From contig CANGOY010000012.1 in NCBI GenBank assembly GCA_947455585.1, forward strand, positions 1 to 17,316: a DNA stretch of 17,316 nt, in the 5' to 3' direction. Of the stretch, positions 6,392 through 14,852 are shown piece by piece (position 1 is the stretch's first letter; each line of letters starts with the position of its first letter). The stretch comes from Comamonadaceae bacterium (GTDB lineage Bacteria; Pseudomonadota; Gammaproteobacteria; Burkholderiales; Burkholderiaceae_C). The position numbers were made by a program, and so were the translations under genes. A model generated the notes under the pieces. It was given only the letters and a program-made list of their open reading frames with translations. It ran no database searches and was not told the DNA's origin.

Positions 6392-7288
6392 ATGAAATCT
6401 AAGTTTCGTCAGATTGCCTTGCTCGGGAAATACCACTTGAATTCAGGTTCAAGTGTCAACCCATCTTCCCGTAAAACCCTAGAGAGCATCGCTCAGTTCC
6501 TACACACCCTCGGTTGTGAAGTCATCCTAGAGCATGACACAGCGGCAGGCTCAGGTTTGAGTGGCTATCACGTGATGACCACAGAAGAAATCGGCGCGTC
6601 ATGTGACTTGGCCATTGTGCTCGGCGGCGACGGCACGATGCTGGGCTATGCCCGACAACTCGCGCCACACAATGTGCCGCTGATTGGCATCAACCAAGGC
6701 CGCTTGGGTTTCATCACCGACATTCCACTGAGCGAAGTTCAAAACACACTCACCGCCATGCTGGCCGGCGGTTACGAAGAAGACCACCGCGCTTTAATGC
6801 GTGCCAAAGTTTGGCGCGATGGACATTGCGTATTCAACGCCTTGGCCTTGAACGATGTTGTGGTCAACCGCGGCGCGACCAGCGGCATGCTGGAAGTGCG
6901 CGTGGCCATCGATGGCCGCTTTGTCGCCAACCAACGGGCTGACGGCTTGATCATCGCCACACCCACAGGCTCTACCGCTTATTCGCTTTCAGTAGGCGGC
7001 CCCTTGTTGCACCCCTCTTTGCCCGCTTGGGTGCTGACACCGATTGCACCGCACACCTTGTCGAACCGCCCCATCGTGCTGGCCGACACAGGTGAAATCA
7101 CGATTGATTTGGTATCAGGTCGCGACGCCAGCGCCAACTTTGATATGCAGTCACTGGCTTCGCTCTTGATTGGCGACCGCATCACCGTCAAACGGTCTAA
7201 CTACCACGCCACCTTTTTGCATCCACGCGGCTGGAGCTACTACGACACCTTGCGTGAAAAACTGCACTGGAACGAGGGCGTGGCATGA
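6392..7288 (+). CDS. nadK: NAD kinase (ATP-NAD kinase)
   Basis: 298 residues. It phosphorylates NAD+ to NADP+ with ATP or polyphosphate, the only de novo source of NADP(H), in the cytoplasm. Diagnostic motifs are LGGDGTMLG with GGDGT at 78-82 (diphosphate binding and catalytic Asp80), GRLGFITD, ALNDVVVNRG with N154/D155 (NAD binding), and ADGLIIATPTGSTAYSLS followed by GGPLLHP, then PIAPHTLSNRPIV. Length matches bacterial NadK. ATG at 6392 is preferred; an in-frame TTG at 6386 lies two codons upstream. It is the first gene of a coupled set: its stop overlaps the recN start as ATGA (7285-7288). Confidence 0.97.
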   Translation: MKSKFRQIALLGKYHLNSGSSVNPSSRKTLESIAQFLHTLGCEVILEHDTAAGSGLSGYHVMTTEEIGASCDLAIVLGGDGTMLGYARQLAPHNVPLIGINQGRLGFITDIPLSEVQNTLTAMLAGGYEEDHRALMRAKVWRDGHCVFNALALNDVVVNRGATSGMLEVRVAIDGRFVANQRADGLIIATPTGSTAYSLSVGGPLLHPSLPAWVLTPIAPHTLSNRPIVLADTGEITIDLVSGRDASANFDMQSLASLLIGDRITVKRSNYHATFLHPRGWSYYDTLREKLHWNEGVA

Positions 7289-8958
7289 GTTTGCAGCACA
7301 TCGTTTTGCGCGATTTTGTGATCGTGCGCGAACTGGACCTCGATTTGTCGAGCGGCTTTTCTGCGCTCACCGGCGAAACCGGTGCTGGCAAATCGATATT
7401 GATAGACGCCTTGCAGCTGGTGCTGGGCGCCCGTGCTGAAAGCAGCGTGGTGCGTGAAGGCGCAGCGCGTGCCGAGATTTGTGCCGAGTTCGACACCACA
7501 CCCGAAATATTGAAATGGCTGGACGACGAAGGCTTTGCCGACATCGCCACCGATGACCATCTGCTGCTCAAACGCACGATTGACGCGCAAGGCAAAAGCC
7601 GCGCGTGGATCAACGGCAGCCCCGCCACCGCCACTCAGCTGCGCGCCTTGGGCGATAGGGTGCTCGACATCCACGGTCAACACGCTTGGCAAAGCCTGAC
7701 CCGCCCCGACGCAGTGCGCGGCTTGCTAGACGCCTATGCGAGCGTGACACTGCAAGGCCTGACCCAAACATGGACGCAATGGCGTCAAGCCACGCAAGCG
7801 CTGCACGAAGCGCGCACTGCGCAAGCCACCCTGCAAGAAGAGCGCGAACGCTTGTTGTGGCAAATAGCTGAGGTCGACAAGCTCGCCCCCAATGATGGCG
7901 AATGGGACGAGCTCAACAGCCAGCACACCCGCCTGTCCAACGCACAAGCGTTGATGGATGCCGCACAAGCCGCCATCCAAGCCTTAGAAGACGACGACAG
8001 CGGCGCACTGCGCCTGCTGGCCAAAGCCCAAGACACGCTGCAAGACCAAACCGATGTGGAGCCCGAATTCACCGCGCTGGTGGATGTGCTGGCCTCAAGC
8101 CTCGCACAAGCCGGCGATGTGGCGCATTCGCTCAACGCCTATTTGGGCCGCACCGAGCTTGACCCTGCGCGCTTGCAAACGCTAGACGACCGCATGTCGC
8201 TATGGATGTCTTTGGCGCGTCGTTTCAAACGCACGCCGCAAGAATTGCCTGCGTTGTACGAAGAATGGAAAAACCGTTTGACGCAGCTAGACGCCGCGAC
8301 TGACCTTGCAGCCCTTGAGGCTGCAGAAAACAAAGCCGCAGCCGTTTACCAAGCTGAAGCCCGCAAAGTGTCGCAAGCACGGACACAAGCCGCCCCCAAA
8401 CTGGCCACCGCCATCACCCAAGCCATGCAGGGCTTGGGCATGCAAGGTGGCCGCTTTGAGGTGCAACTCGACAAGACCGAGCAACCCACAGCCAGCGGGT
8501 TGGAGAGCATTACCTTCTTGGTAGCAGGCCACCCCGGCAGCACACCGCGACCCGTGGGCAAAGTGGCCTCGGGTGGCGAGCTCTCGCGCATTGCTTTGGC
8601 CATTGCCGTGACCACCAGCGAGCTGGGCACAGCACAAACGCTTATCTTTGACGAGGTCGATTCAGGCGTAGGCGGCGCTGTGGCCGAAACTGTAGGCCGC
8701 TTGATGAAGCAGCTCGGCATTGACCGTCAAGTGCTGGCCGTGACCCACTTGCCACAAGTCGCCGCATGCGCAGACCACCACTTGGTGGTGTCCAAACACA
8801 GCGACGCACAAGGCACATCAAGTCAAGTCAACGCGCTCAGTGCCGATGCACGGGTGAACGAAATTGCACGCATGTTGGGTGGCGAAAAAGTGTCAGACAC
8901 CACCCTCGCCCATGCGCGCGAAATGCTTCAAACCTCTGCAAAGACTGGCAAACAATGA
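7285..8958 (+). CDS. recN: DNA repair protein RecN
   Basis: 557 residues. An SMC-like ATPase of recombinational double-strand-break repair. Walker A is GETGAGKS at residues 30-37 in the N-terminal head. The central part (about 155-375) is rich in Leu, Gln, Glu and Ala, as expected for the antiparallel coiled coil. The C-terminal head carries the ABC signature ASGGELSRIALA (about 428-439), Walker B LIFDEVD (453-459) and the histidine switch region LAVTHLPQVAACADHH. Length agrees with the family. It overlaps nadK by 4 bp at the front and rapZ by 4 bp (ATGA, 8955-8958) at the end, so translation of all three is probably coupled. In many bacteria recN is SOS-controlled; no LexA-like box is evident just upstream, where the sequence is nadK coding. 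Confidence 0.97.
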   Translation: MSLQHIVLRDFVIVRELDLDLSSGFSALTGETGAGKSILIDALQLVLGARAESSVVREGAARAEICAEFDTTPEILKWLDDEGFADIATDDHLLLKRTIDAQGKSRAWINGSPATATQLRALGDRVLDIHGQHAWQSLTRPDAVRGLLDAYASVTLQGLTQTWTQWRQATQALHEARTAQATLQEERERLLWQIAEVDKLAPNDGEWDELNSQHTRLSNAQALMDAAQAAIQALEDDDSGALRLLAKAQDTLQDQTDVEPEFTALVDVLASSLAQAGDVAHSLNAYLGRTELDPARLQTLDDRMSLWMSLARRFKRTPQELPALYEEWKNRLTQLDAATDLAALEAAENKAAAVYQAEARKVSQARTQAAPKLATAITQAMQGLGMQGGRFEVQLDKTEQPTASGLESITFLVAGHPGSTPRPVGKVASGGELSRIALAIAVTTSELGTAQTLIFDEVDSGVGGAVAETVGRLMKQLGIDRQVLAVTHLPQVAACADHHLVVSKHSDAQGTSSQVNALSADARVNEIARMLGGEKVSDTTLAHAREMLQTSAKTGKQ

Positions 8959-9833
8959 AACAAGAACTGGTGCTCATCACAGGCATGTCCGGCTCGGGCA
9001 AATCTGTGGCGCTGAACGCGTTAGAAGACGCAGGCTACTACTGCGTAGACAACTTGCCGCCCGAATTGCTACTGCCATTTGTGCAGCTCGAAGAGCAACA
9101 AAGCATCAGCAAAGTGGCCATTGCGATGGACGTGCGCAGCGCGAACTCGCTGCCTTTGGTTCCCGCACAGCTGGCACATTTGCGCGCTTTAGACGTGGAT
9201 GTGCGCCTGCTGTTCTTAGATGCCACCACCGAGATTTTGGTGCACCGTTTTTCCGAGACACGCCGCCGCCACCCACTGTCACGCCAAGACGGCCAAGACG
9301 TGATTCGCGACCAACAACGCGACTTGGTCGAAGCGATTGAGCACGAACGTGAACTGCTGTCTGAGCTGCGCGAGGAATCACACATCATCGACACCAGCTT
9401 ATTGCGCAGCAGCAAGTTGCAGGGCTACATCAAGTCGCTCATCTCAGCACCTGCCACGCAGCTGACCTTGATGTTTGAGTCATTCGCCTTCAAACGCGGC
9501 ATTCCCGTGCATGCCGACTATGTGTTTGACGTGCGCATGCTGCCTAACCCTCATTACGAACCAGCGTTACGTCCGCTCACGGGTCGTGATGCACCGGTGG
9601 CCGACTGGTTAGCCGAGCATGGAGCCGTGGAAAAAATGGCCAGCCAAATCACTGATTTCCTGAACACTTGGTTGCCCGACCTCAACCAAGACCACCGAAG
9701 CTACGTAACGGTGGCCATCGGTTGCACTGGCGGCCAACACCGCTCGGTGTATTTGGTGGAATTGCTGACCAAGCGTTTCACGCAAGAGTGGGTCACGCTC
9801 AAACGCCACCGCGAGCTGGACGTTGCGCCTTAA
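8955..9833 (+). CDS. rapZ: RNase adapter / nucleotide-binding protein RapZ (YvcJ family)
   Basis: 292 residues. This P-loop protein, in enterobacteria, delivers the small RNA GlmZ to RNase E and senses glucosamine-6-phosphate. GlmZ is not known outside enterobacteria, so the betaproteobacterial target is open. Walker A is GMSGSGKS (10-17), then YYCVDNLPPEL and the family-typical FLDA...L..RF.ETRRRHPL. The C-terminal domain has FAFKRGIP, MLPNPHYEPALRPLTGRD and GCTGGQHRSVYLVE (from 256), the conserved sugar-phosphate/RNA-binding end. The ATG at 8955 overlaps the recN stop; a longer frame from 8766 lies inside recN and is an artefact. Neither ptsN nor hprK is adjacent, although rapZ often neighbours them. 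The stop is 10 bp from the convergent mutY stop. Confidence 0.95.
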   Translation: MKQELVLITGMSGSGKSVALNALEDAGYYCVDNLPPELLLPFVQLEEQQSISKVAIAMDVRSANSLPLVPAQLAHLRALDVDVRLLFLDATTEILVHRFSETRRRHPLSRQDGQDVIRDQQRDLVEAIEHERELLSELREESHIIDTSLLRSSKLQGYIKSLISAPATQLTLMFESFAFKRGIPVHADYVFDVRMLPNPHYEPALRPLTGRDAPVADWLAEHGAVEKMASQITDFLNTWLPDLNQDHRSYVTVAIGCTGGQHRSVYLVELLTKRFTQEWVTLKRHRELDVAP

Positions 9834-9854
9834 CGCTTCGTTTTCAGCGTGTTA
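9831..9854. terminator. Possible weak bidirectional hairpin over the rapZ and mutY stops
   Basis: ACGCT pairs with AGCGT around TCGTTTTC, and TAA/TTA flanks extend the stem across a 2-base bulge. It spans the rapZ stop (9831-9833) and the mutY stop (9844-9846). There is no T-run after the stem on either strand, so it is a weak candidate. No other terminator lies between these convergent operons. Confidence 0.25.
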
Positions 9855-10890
9855 GCAGCTTGCGAATAGGCGCAGGCAAACCCAAAGCAGGCCAATCGGT
9901 CCCTGCCACCCACTGCCCTTCGCCCATCGCTGCGCCCAACTTCACAGCGCTAGACAACGTCAACTTAACAGGATGCAAGCGCAAATCTTTGTGCGTCAGC
10001 ACATGTTTGAACGCTGCGCCCTCTTGCAATTGCGCGTGGTACTTGGCTGGCAAAGCTGCCAACAACGCATCAAAACTTTCAAACACAGGCAAGCAATACA
10101 AGCCCGCCCACACGCCCGTTTGCGGACGCTGCATGAGCCACACATCGCCATCTCGCGTGACAGAGTGCAACAACCACAACTGCTCTGAGGTGCGTTTGAG
10201 TTTGCGTGTTTTCACCGGATAGGCTTCAGGCTGGCCCTCAGCCTTGGCCACGCAAGCATCTACCACGGGGCATTGCGCGCATTGCGGTTTTTTTGGCGTG
10301 CACACAGTGGCTCCCAAATCCATCACGCCTTGGGTGTAACGCGGCATGGCGTTTTTCACATCACGCTGGGGCAGCATAGTTTGGGCGATGGCCCACAGCT
10401 CTTTTTCTACCTTCGATGAAGCCAAGTCATCTTTGAAGCCCAAATAACGTGTGAGCACGCGTTTGACGTTGCCATCCAAAATGGCAATGGGCTCACCAAA
10501 GCACAGCGAGGCCACCGCAGCAGAGGTGGAACGGCCAATGCCAGGCAAGGTTTGCAAAGTTTCAGAATCGCGCGGAAACACACCGCCGTGCAAAGCCACC
10601 ACGTCTTGTGCAGCGCGGTGCATATTGCGCGCGCGGCTGTAGTAGCCCAAGCCACTCCACAAGCCCAGCACTTCGTCTTGATGCGCGGCAGCCAAATCAG
10701 CCACCGTAGGAAAGCGCGTCATGAAGCGCGCAAAGTACTCACGCACTGTGACCACTTGCGTTTGCTGCAACATAATTTCTGACAGCCACACGGCATACGG
10801 GTCTTGCATGTTTTGCCAAGGCAGGTCATGACGGCCATGTTTTTTTTGCCACGCCACGACGGTGTCGCCAAAGCTCTTTTTTGTCGTCAT
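9844..10890 (-). CDS. mutY: Adenine DNA glycosylase MutY
   Basis: 348 residues. It removes adenine mispaired with 8-oxoguanine, working with MutM in the GO system. The HhH-GPD fold is clear: catalytic Glu38 in SEIMLQQTQV, the LGLWSGLGYYSRARN segment, hairpin LPGIGRSTSAAV and catalytic Asp139 in AILDGNVKR. The iron-sulfur cluster cysteines are C197-X6-C204-X2-C207-X5-C213, the exact MutY spacing. The C-terminal part (about 225-348) is the NUDIX-like 8-oxoG recognition domain (VWLMQRPQTGVWAGLYCLP). The ATG at 10890 was chosen because it forms an ATGA overlap with the mutM stop. An ATG at 10902 is the alternative, and the frame open to 10971 runs into mutM. No strong Shine-Dalgarno is visible, consistent with coupling. 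Confidence 0.96.
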   Translation of the reverse strand: MTTKKSFGDTVVAWQKKHGRHDLPWQNMQDPYAVWLSEIMLQQTQVVTVREYFARFMTRFPTVADLAAAHQDEVLGLWSGLGYYSRARNMHRAAQDVVALHGGVFPRDSETLQTLPGIGRSTSAAVASLCFGEPIAILDGNVKRVLTRYLGFKDDLASSKVEKELWAIAQTMLPQRDVKNAMPRYTQGVMDLGATVCTPKKPQCAQCPVVDACVAKAEGQPEAYPVKTRKLKRTSEQLWLLHSVTRDGDVWLMQRPQTGVWAGLYCLPVFESFDALLAALPAKYHAQLQEGAAFKHVLTHKDLRLHPVKLTLSSAVKLGAAMGEGQWVAGTDWPALGLPAPIRKLLTR

Positions 10891-11702
10891 GGTTTTTGAC
10901 ATACGGGGCAGTAGTACGTAGAGCGCTGCCCTTGTTGAATGCGGCGAATCGTCGTGCCGCACACACGGCATGGCTCGCCCACGCGGTCATACACATGGGC
11001 TTCAAGTTGGAAGTAACCGTTCTTGCCATCGGCAGCAGAAAAGTCGCGCAAGGTGCTGCCGCCTTTTTTCACAGCACGGGTCAGCACGTCAATCACCGCC
11101 AAACGCAGCTTTTCTGCGCGAGGTCGGCTGATGTTCGCTGCACGCGTGGTGGGGCGAATACCTGCCAAAAATAAAGCTTCAGAGGCGTAGATATTGCCCA
11201 CCCCCACCACCAGCTCGCCGCCCAGCAGCACTTGCTTGATGGCGGTTTTACGTTTACGCAGGCCCTGGTGAAAAGCATCCAACTCAAAGCCACCGTTCAA
11301 AGGCTCTACGCCCAAATGACCCAACAGCTTCACAGCCTCGGCACTTTCCTCCCTGAGCGCATACACCACCGCACCAAAGCGGCGTGGGTCGTTCAGGCGC
11401 AGCAGGCCTTGGGTGGTATCTAAATCGAAGTGGTCATGGGCTTGTGGTGCACTGCGGTCTGGGCCAAACAACAAACTGCCCGACATACCCAAGTGCCAGA
11501 GCAGCAAGCCCTCATCCAAATCGACCAGCAAGTATTTGCCGCGTCGGCGCACACCCAACACTTGGCGCCCCACCAAAGAAGCGGGCTCAAGGCCCAAAGG
11601 CCAACGCAAAGGCTTGCCCACACGCACACCCGTCACGCGCGCGCCAGCAATGCGGTCGGCAAAGCTCAAACGGGTCACTTCAACTTCGGGTAATTCAGGC
11701 AT
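10887..11702 (-). CDS. mutM: Formamidopyrimidine-DNA glycosylase MutM (Fpg)
   Basis: 271 residues. This bifunctional glycosylase/AP lyase excises 8-oxoguanine and FaPy lesions. The N-terminus MPELPEVEVTR places the catalytic Pro2 and Glu3, and the conserved lysine is in RRGKYLLV (Lys56). The helix-two-turn-helix region includes KQVLLGGELVVGVGNIYASEALF. The C-terminal zinc finger has C245-X2-C248-X16-C265-X2-C268, with the DNA-contacting Arg in QGQRSTYYC. Family length is standard. It is the first gene of the mutM-mutY pair, and its TGA overlaps the mutY ATG. It is divergent from the TPR gene, with only 39 bp between the two starts, so both promoters must be packed there or overlap coding sequence. 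Confidence 0.97.
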   Translation of the reverse strand: MPELPEVEVTRLSFADRIAGARVTGVRVGKPLRWPLGLEPASLVGRQVLGVRRRGKYLLVDLDEGLLLWHLGMSGSLLFGPDRSAPQAHDHFDLDTTQGLLRLNDPRRFGAVVYALREESAEAVKLLGHLGVEPLNGGFELDAFHQGLRKRKTAIKQVLLGGELVVGVGNIYASEALFLAGIRPTTRAANISRPRAEKLRLAVIDVLTRAVKKGGSTLRDFSAADGKNGYFQLEAHVYDRVGEPCRVCGTTIRRIQQGQRSTYYCPVCQKP

Positions 11703-11741
11703 GGGCAGCTAAGAAAAATAGTCAGCGATTATGATGCGGAC

Positions 11742-13385
11742 ATGAAATTCCCCTTGTCAGCCGCCCGTCTTTGGGCCTTGCGCCTTGCGCTTATCACGGC
11801 CGCGTCTTGTTCCTTGCCCGCATCGGCCAACGCCCAAGCCAGCGAAACCGACAAGGTAGAGAACTCTGCCATGAGCGGCGAGTTGCTTTATGAGATTTTG
11901 TTGGGCGAGATGAACCTTCGCCAAGGCGAGCCTGCCGCCGGTTTTTCACTCTTGCTAGACGCCGCAAAAAAATCAAACGATGTGGTCTTGTATGACCGCG
12001 CGGTTGAGATTGCGCTGCAGGCCCGCTCGGGTGATGGCGCGCTGATGGCTGCACGCGCATGGTCGCAAGCGTGGCCTCAAGACCGCAAAGCCAACAGCCA
12101 GATGCTTCAAATTCTGCTGGCGTTGAACCATGTTACTGAAAGCTTGGAGGCGCTCAAAAAAGAACTGACCCTCGCGCCTGAAGCCGAACGCGACACATCC
12201 ATCAACTTGATTCCCCGCCACTACGCACGCGTGAGCGACAAAAAACGTGCAACCGCCGTGGTGCAGCAAGCGCTTGAGCCCTACCTGACCAAGAACAACA
12301 CCACAGGTGCTATCGCTTGGACCAGTTTGGGCCGTATGCGATTGGCCAGCGATGATGTGGCGGGAGCCCTAGAAGCATCCAAAAAAGGCCAAACCGCTGA
12401 CAACAAGGCGCAAGGCCCAGTGCTACTGGCCATGGAGCTGATGGGCAGAAAAGTAACCGAATCTGAGCCACTGGTGCAGCAGGGCCTGCGCAAACAAGAT
12501 GGCACCGAAATGGCCATGAGCTATGTACGTGTGCTGATAGAGTTGGAACGCTACAAAGAGGCCACAGAGCAGCTGCAAGCCATCACCCGCAAAGACCCCA
12601 AACTTGCCGATGCATGGCTGGTGCTGGGTTCGCTGCAATTCGAGCAGGGCCAAGACAAAGAAGCCGAAGCGTCACTGGCCCGCTACGTGAGCCTAGCCAC
12701 CCAAGCTCCCACCGACACCAGCACACGCGGTCTGAACCAAGCGCAAACGCGCCGGGCCGCGCTGCTGGCACGCCAAGGCAAGATGGGCCAAGCCCGTGAG
12801 CTGATTCACCAAATTCCAGCCAACAACGCCGACGAGCAACGCAGCCGTGTGCTGGCCGAAGTGCAGCTGTTGCGTGAACACCGCCAATGGCAACCAGCCT
12901 TTGATTTGCTGGCCGCCAACAGCGGCGACGACATCGACTTGGTTTACGAGCAAGCCATGCTGGCTGAAAAGCTCAACCAACTCGACGAGATGGAAAAGCT
13001 GCTGCGCAAAGTCATTGCACAAAACCCCAGCTACTACAACGCTTACAACGCCTTGGGTTTCTCACTGGCAGAACGCAGCGTTCGTTTACCCGAAGCCAAA
13101 CAACTCATCGTCAAAGCGCTGACCTTTGCCCCCAATGACCCCTTCATCACCGACAGTTTGGGCTGGGTGGAGTTCCGCATGGGCAATTTAGGCTCGGCTT
13201 TGAGCTATCTGCAAAAAGCCTACAAAGACCGCGCCGATGCCGAGATTGCCGCGCACTTGGGTGAAGTGCTCTGGAAGATGAAGCGCCCAGACGAAGCCAT
13301 CAAAGTCTGGCGCGAAGCCCTAGACACCGCCCCCAACAACGAGACTTTGCAAGAAACCCTGCAACGCCTCAAACCTGCGCTGTAA
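11742..13385 (+). CDS. Secreted tetratricopeptide (TPR) repeat protein
   Basis: 547 residues. It has an N-terminal signal peptide (Arg9/Arg14, hydrophobic to about 28, likely cleavage near SANA-QA around 31), so it is probably periplasmic. No lipobox cysteine follows. The remainder is helical TPR-like repeats. Clearer units are GEPAAGFSLLLDAAKKSNDVVLYDRAVEIA near the N-terminus, ADAWLVLGSLQFEQGQDKEAEASLARYV in the middle, and two near the end (YYNAYNALGFSLAE..., FITDSLGWVEFRMGNLGSALSYLQKAY). Exact function is unknown. A TPR protein precedes lolB-ispE-prs in Pseudomonas and many betaproteobacteria, suggesting a role in envelope assembly, perhaps linked to LolB; that is inference. Its stop is 3 bp before lolB. 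Confidence 0.88.
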   Translation: MKFPLSAARLWALRLALITAASCSLPASANAQASETDKVENSAMSGELLYEILLGEMNLRQGEPAAGFSLLLDAAKKSNDVVLYDRAVEIALQARSGDGALMAARAWSQAWPQDRKANSQMLQILLALNHVTESLEALKKELTLAPEAERDTSINLIPRHYARVSDKKRATAVVQQALEPYLTKNNTTGAIAWTSLGRMRLASDDVAGALEASKKGQTADNKAQGPVLLAMELMGRKVTESEPLVQQGLRKQDGTEMAMSYVRVLIELERYKEATEQLQAITRKDPKLADAWLVLGSLQFEQGQDKEAEASLARYVSLATQAPTDTSTRGLNQAQTRRAALLARQGKMGQARELIHQIPANNADEQRSRVLAEVQLLREHRQWQPAFDLLAANSGDDIDLVYEQAMLAEKLNQLDEMEKLLRKVIAQNPSYYNAYNALGFSLAERSVRLPEAKQLIVKALTFAPNDPFITDSLGWVEFRMGNLGSALSYLQKAYKDRADAEIAAHLGEVLWKMKRPDEAIKVWREALDTAPNNETLQETLQRLKPAL

Positions 13386-13388
13386 ACC

Positions 13389-13883
13389 ATGCGCGCGTGG
13401 TGGCTTGCACTGTTGATGGGCGTCATGCTGACTGGCTGCGCCACACCCAGCCGCACGGCTAAGCCATTGAGCGCTGAACAGGCCAACAGCCCTGAGTGGC
13501 AAGGCCGCATCAGCGTGCAAGTGCAAGGCGATAACCCAACTTCGATGAGCGCCAGCTTCCTTCTACATGGCGATGCCAAAAATGGCGAGCTTGATTTGTA
13601 CTCACCACTCGGTACCACCCTCGGTGCTTTGCAATGGACGCCGCATTTGGTGCAGCTCAGCGACGGTGGCAAACACCAATACTTCACCTCGTTGGCAGAA
13701 CTGACCGAAAAAGCCACAGGCGCAGCACTACCCGTTGAAGCCATCTTTGGCTGGCTGCAAGGCCGTGACGTGCAAGCTGCAGGCTGGCTGGCCGATTTAT
13801 CTGCCGCGTCGCAAGGCTCAGTCACCGCATGCCGCACAGCTCCTGCCCCCGAAGTGACGCTGCGCATCAAACTTGACCAATAA
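13389..13883 (+). CDS. lolB: Outer-membrane lipoprotein insertion factor LolB
   Basis: 164 residues. LolB is itself a lipoprotein that accepts lipoproteins from periplasmic LolA and places them in the outer membrane. The signal peptide ends in lipobox LTGC with the lipidated Cys17. Ala at +2 avoids the inner-membrane retention signal. The mature part follows the LolB half-barrel pattern: WQGRISVQVQGDNPTSMSASFLLHG, then ELDLYSPLGTTLGALQW and LPVEAIFGWLQGRD. It is somewhat shorter than the E. coli protein. Sequence conservation in LolB is low, so the call leans also on its place between the TPR gene and ispE. It is spaced 3 bp from both neighbours, so the three genes surely share a transcript. 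Confidence 0.9.
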   Translation: MRAWWLALLMGVMLTGCATPSRTAKPLSAEQANSPEWQGRISVQVQGDNPTSMSASFLLHGDAKNGELDLYSPLGTTLGALQWTPHLVQLSDGGKHQYFTSLAELTEKATGAALPVEAIFGWLQGRDVQAAGWLADLSAASQGSVTACRTAPAPEVTLRIKLDQ

Positions 13884-13886
13884 GAC

Positions 13887-14732
13887 ATGCGTTCGCTACA
13901 CAACGTCTTAGCCCCTGCCAAGCTCAACCTGTTTTTGCACATCACAGGCAGGCGCGACGACGGCTACCACTTGCTGCAATCGGTCTTCATGCTGATTGAC
14001 TGGTGCGACACCATGCACTTTGACGTGCGCGACAACGGTTTGATTGAACGCGAAGACATCAATGTGGCGTTGCCGGCTGATGATTTGGTCATGCGTGCCG
14101 CGCAATCACTGCAACGTGCCAGCGGCACGCCTTTGGGTGCCCACATCGCCATTGAAAAACACATTCCTGCACAAGCAGGCATGGGCGGTGGCTCGTCGGA
14201 TGCAGCCACCACGTTGCTCGCACTCAACCGTTTGTGGGGCTTGAATTGGCCATTGTCCAAACTTATGCCTTTGGGTTTGGCTTTGGGCGCAGATGTGCCG
14301 TTTTTCTTGTGCGGTCACAACGCGTGGGTGGAAGGCATTGGCGAGAAAATGACGCCTATCGAATTACCGTTTGCACGCTTTGCCGTGGTCAAACCCAATG
14401 CAGGTTTAGAGACTGCGAAAATTTTTCGCTCATCAGAGCTGCAACGCGCCACAGAAACTGCTACAATGCCGGTCTTCGCTGTTAATCATTACGGTTTTGG
14501 CCATAACGATTTGCAGCCAGTCGCTCAGGCGCTGTGCCCCGAGATTACCGAAGCACTTCAGTGGTTAGGCTCTTTTGGATTAAGCCCACGCATGACCGGT
14601 TCTGGCAGCGCAGTGTTTGCCAAGTTACCTGATGGTGTGTTGATTGACTCAGCCCCACACGACTGGCAAATGCGGATATGCAGCAACATGGCAGTTCATC
14701 CACAAGCGGGGTGGGCAGCCAGTGAAAGTTAA
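13887..14732 (+). CDS. ispE: 4-diphosphocytidyl-2-C-methyl-D-erythritol kinase IspE
   Basis: 281 residues. This GHMP-family kinase phosphorylates CDP-methylerythritol at the 2-hydroxyl in the MEP route to isoprenoids. The N-terminus LAPAKLNLFLHITGRRDDGYH carries the substrate-binding Lys12. The GHMP ATP loop is PAQAGMGGGSSDA at 94-106. The catalytic Asp136 lies in LGADVPFFLCG, and the C-terminal GHMP motif is RMTGSGSAVFAKL. Length matches the family. It starts 3 bp after lolB and ends 32 bp before the tRNA-Gln gene on the same strand. Confidence 0.97.
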   Translation: MRSLHNVLAPAKLNLFLHITGRRDDGYHLLQSVFMLIDWCDTMHFDVRDNGLIEREDINVALPADDLVMRAAQSLQRASGTPLGAHIAIEKHIPAQAGMGGGSSDAATTLLALNRLWGLNWPLSKLMPLGLALGADVPFFLCGHNAWVEGIGEKMTPIELPFARFAVVKPNAGLETAKIFRSSELQRATETATMPVFAVNHYGFGHNDLQPVAQALCPEITEALQWLGSFGLSPRMTGSGSAVFAKLPDGVLIDSAPHDWQMRICSNMAVHPQAGWAASES

Positions 14733-14764
14733 CGGTTGGTCGCTGCAAAGCGTCTGACCTGTGT

Positions 14765-14841
14765 AGGGGAGTCGCCAAGTTGGTTAAGGCACTGGATTTT
14801 GATTCCAGCATGCGAAGGTTCGAGTCCTTCTTCCCCTGCCA
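14765..14841 (+). tRNA. tRNA-Gln (UUG anticodon)
   Basis: 77 nt with an encoded CCA (14839-14841). Acceptor AGGGGAG pairs with TTCCCCT (one G-U). The D-arm is GCC/GGC, anticodon stem CTGGA/TCCAG around loop TTTTGAT (anticodon TTG), and T-stem GAAGG/CCTTC around TTCGAGT; discriminator G. UUG reads both CAA and CAG. The gene sits between ispE and prs on the same strand, as in many betaproteobacteria. No terminator separates it from ispE, so it may be cut out of the operon transcript as well as having its own promoter. Confidence 0.97.
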
Positions 14842-14852
14842 AATTTCTTAAA

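Noticed and set aside
6353..6436. N-terminal extension of hrcA to 6436
   Set aside because: It would overlap the nadK start. HrcA homologues start MLDDRAKLLL, and AGGA precedes that ATG at the right distance.
8766..8954. 63-codon N-terminal extension of rapZ
   Set aside because: It lies wholly inside recN in another frame, and RapZ proteins start at the P-loop strand beginning MKQELVLITG.
13220..13945. 241-residue minus-strand open frame opposite the TPR gene end, lolB and ispE start
   Set aside because: It covers three plus-strand coding regions and is Ser/Cys/Ala-rich in the manner of antisense frames; no recognised domain.
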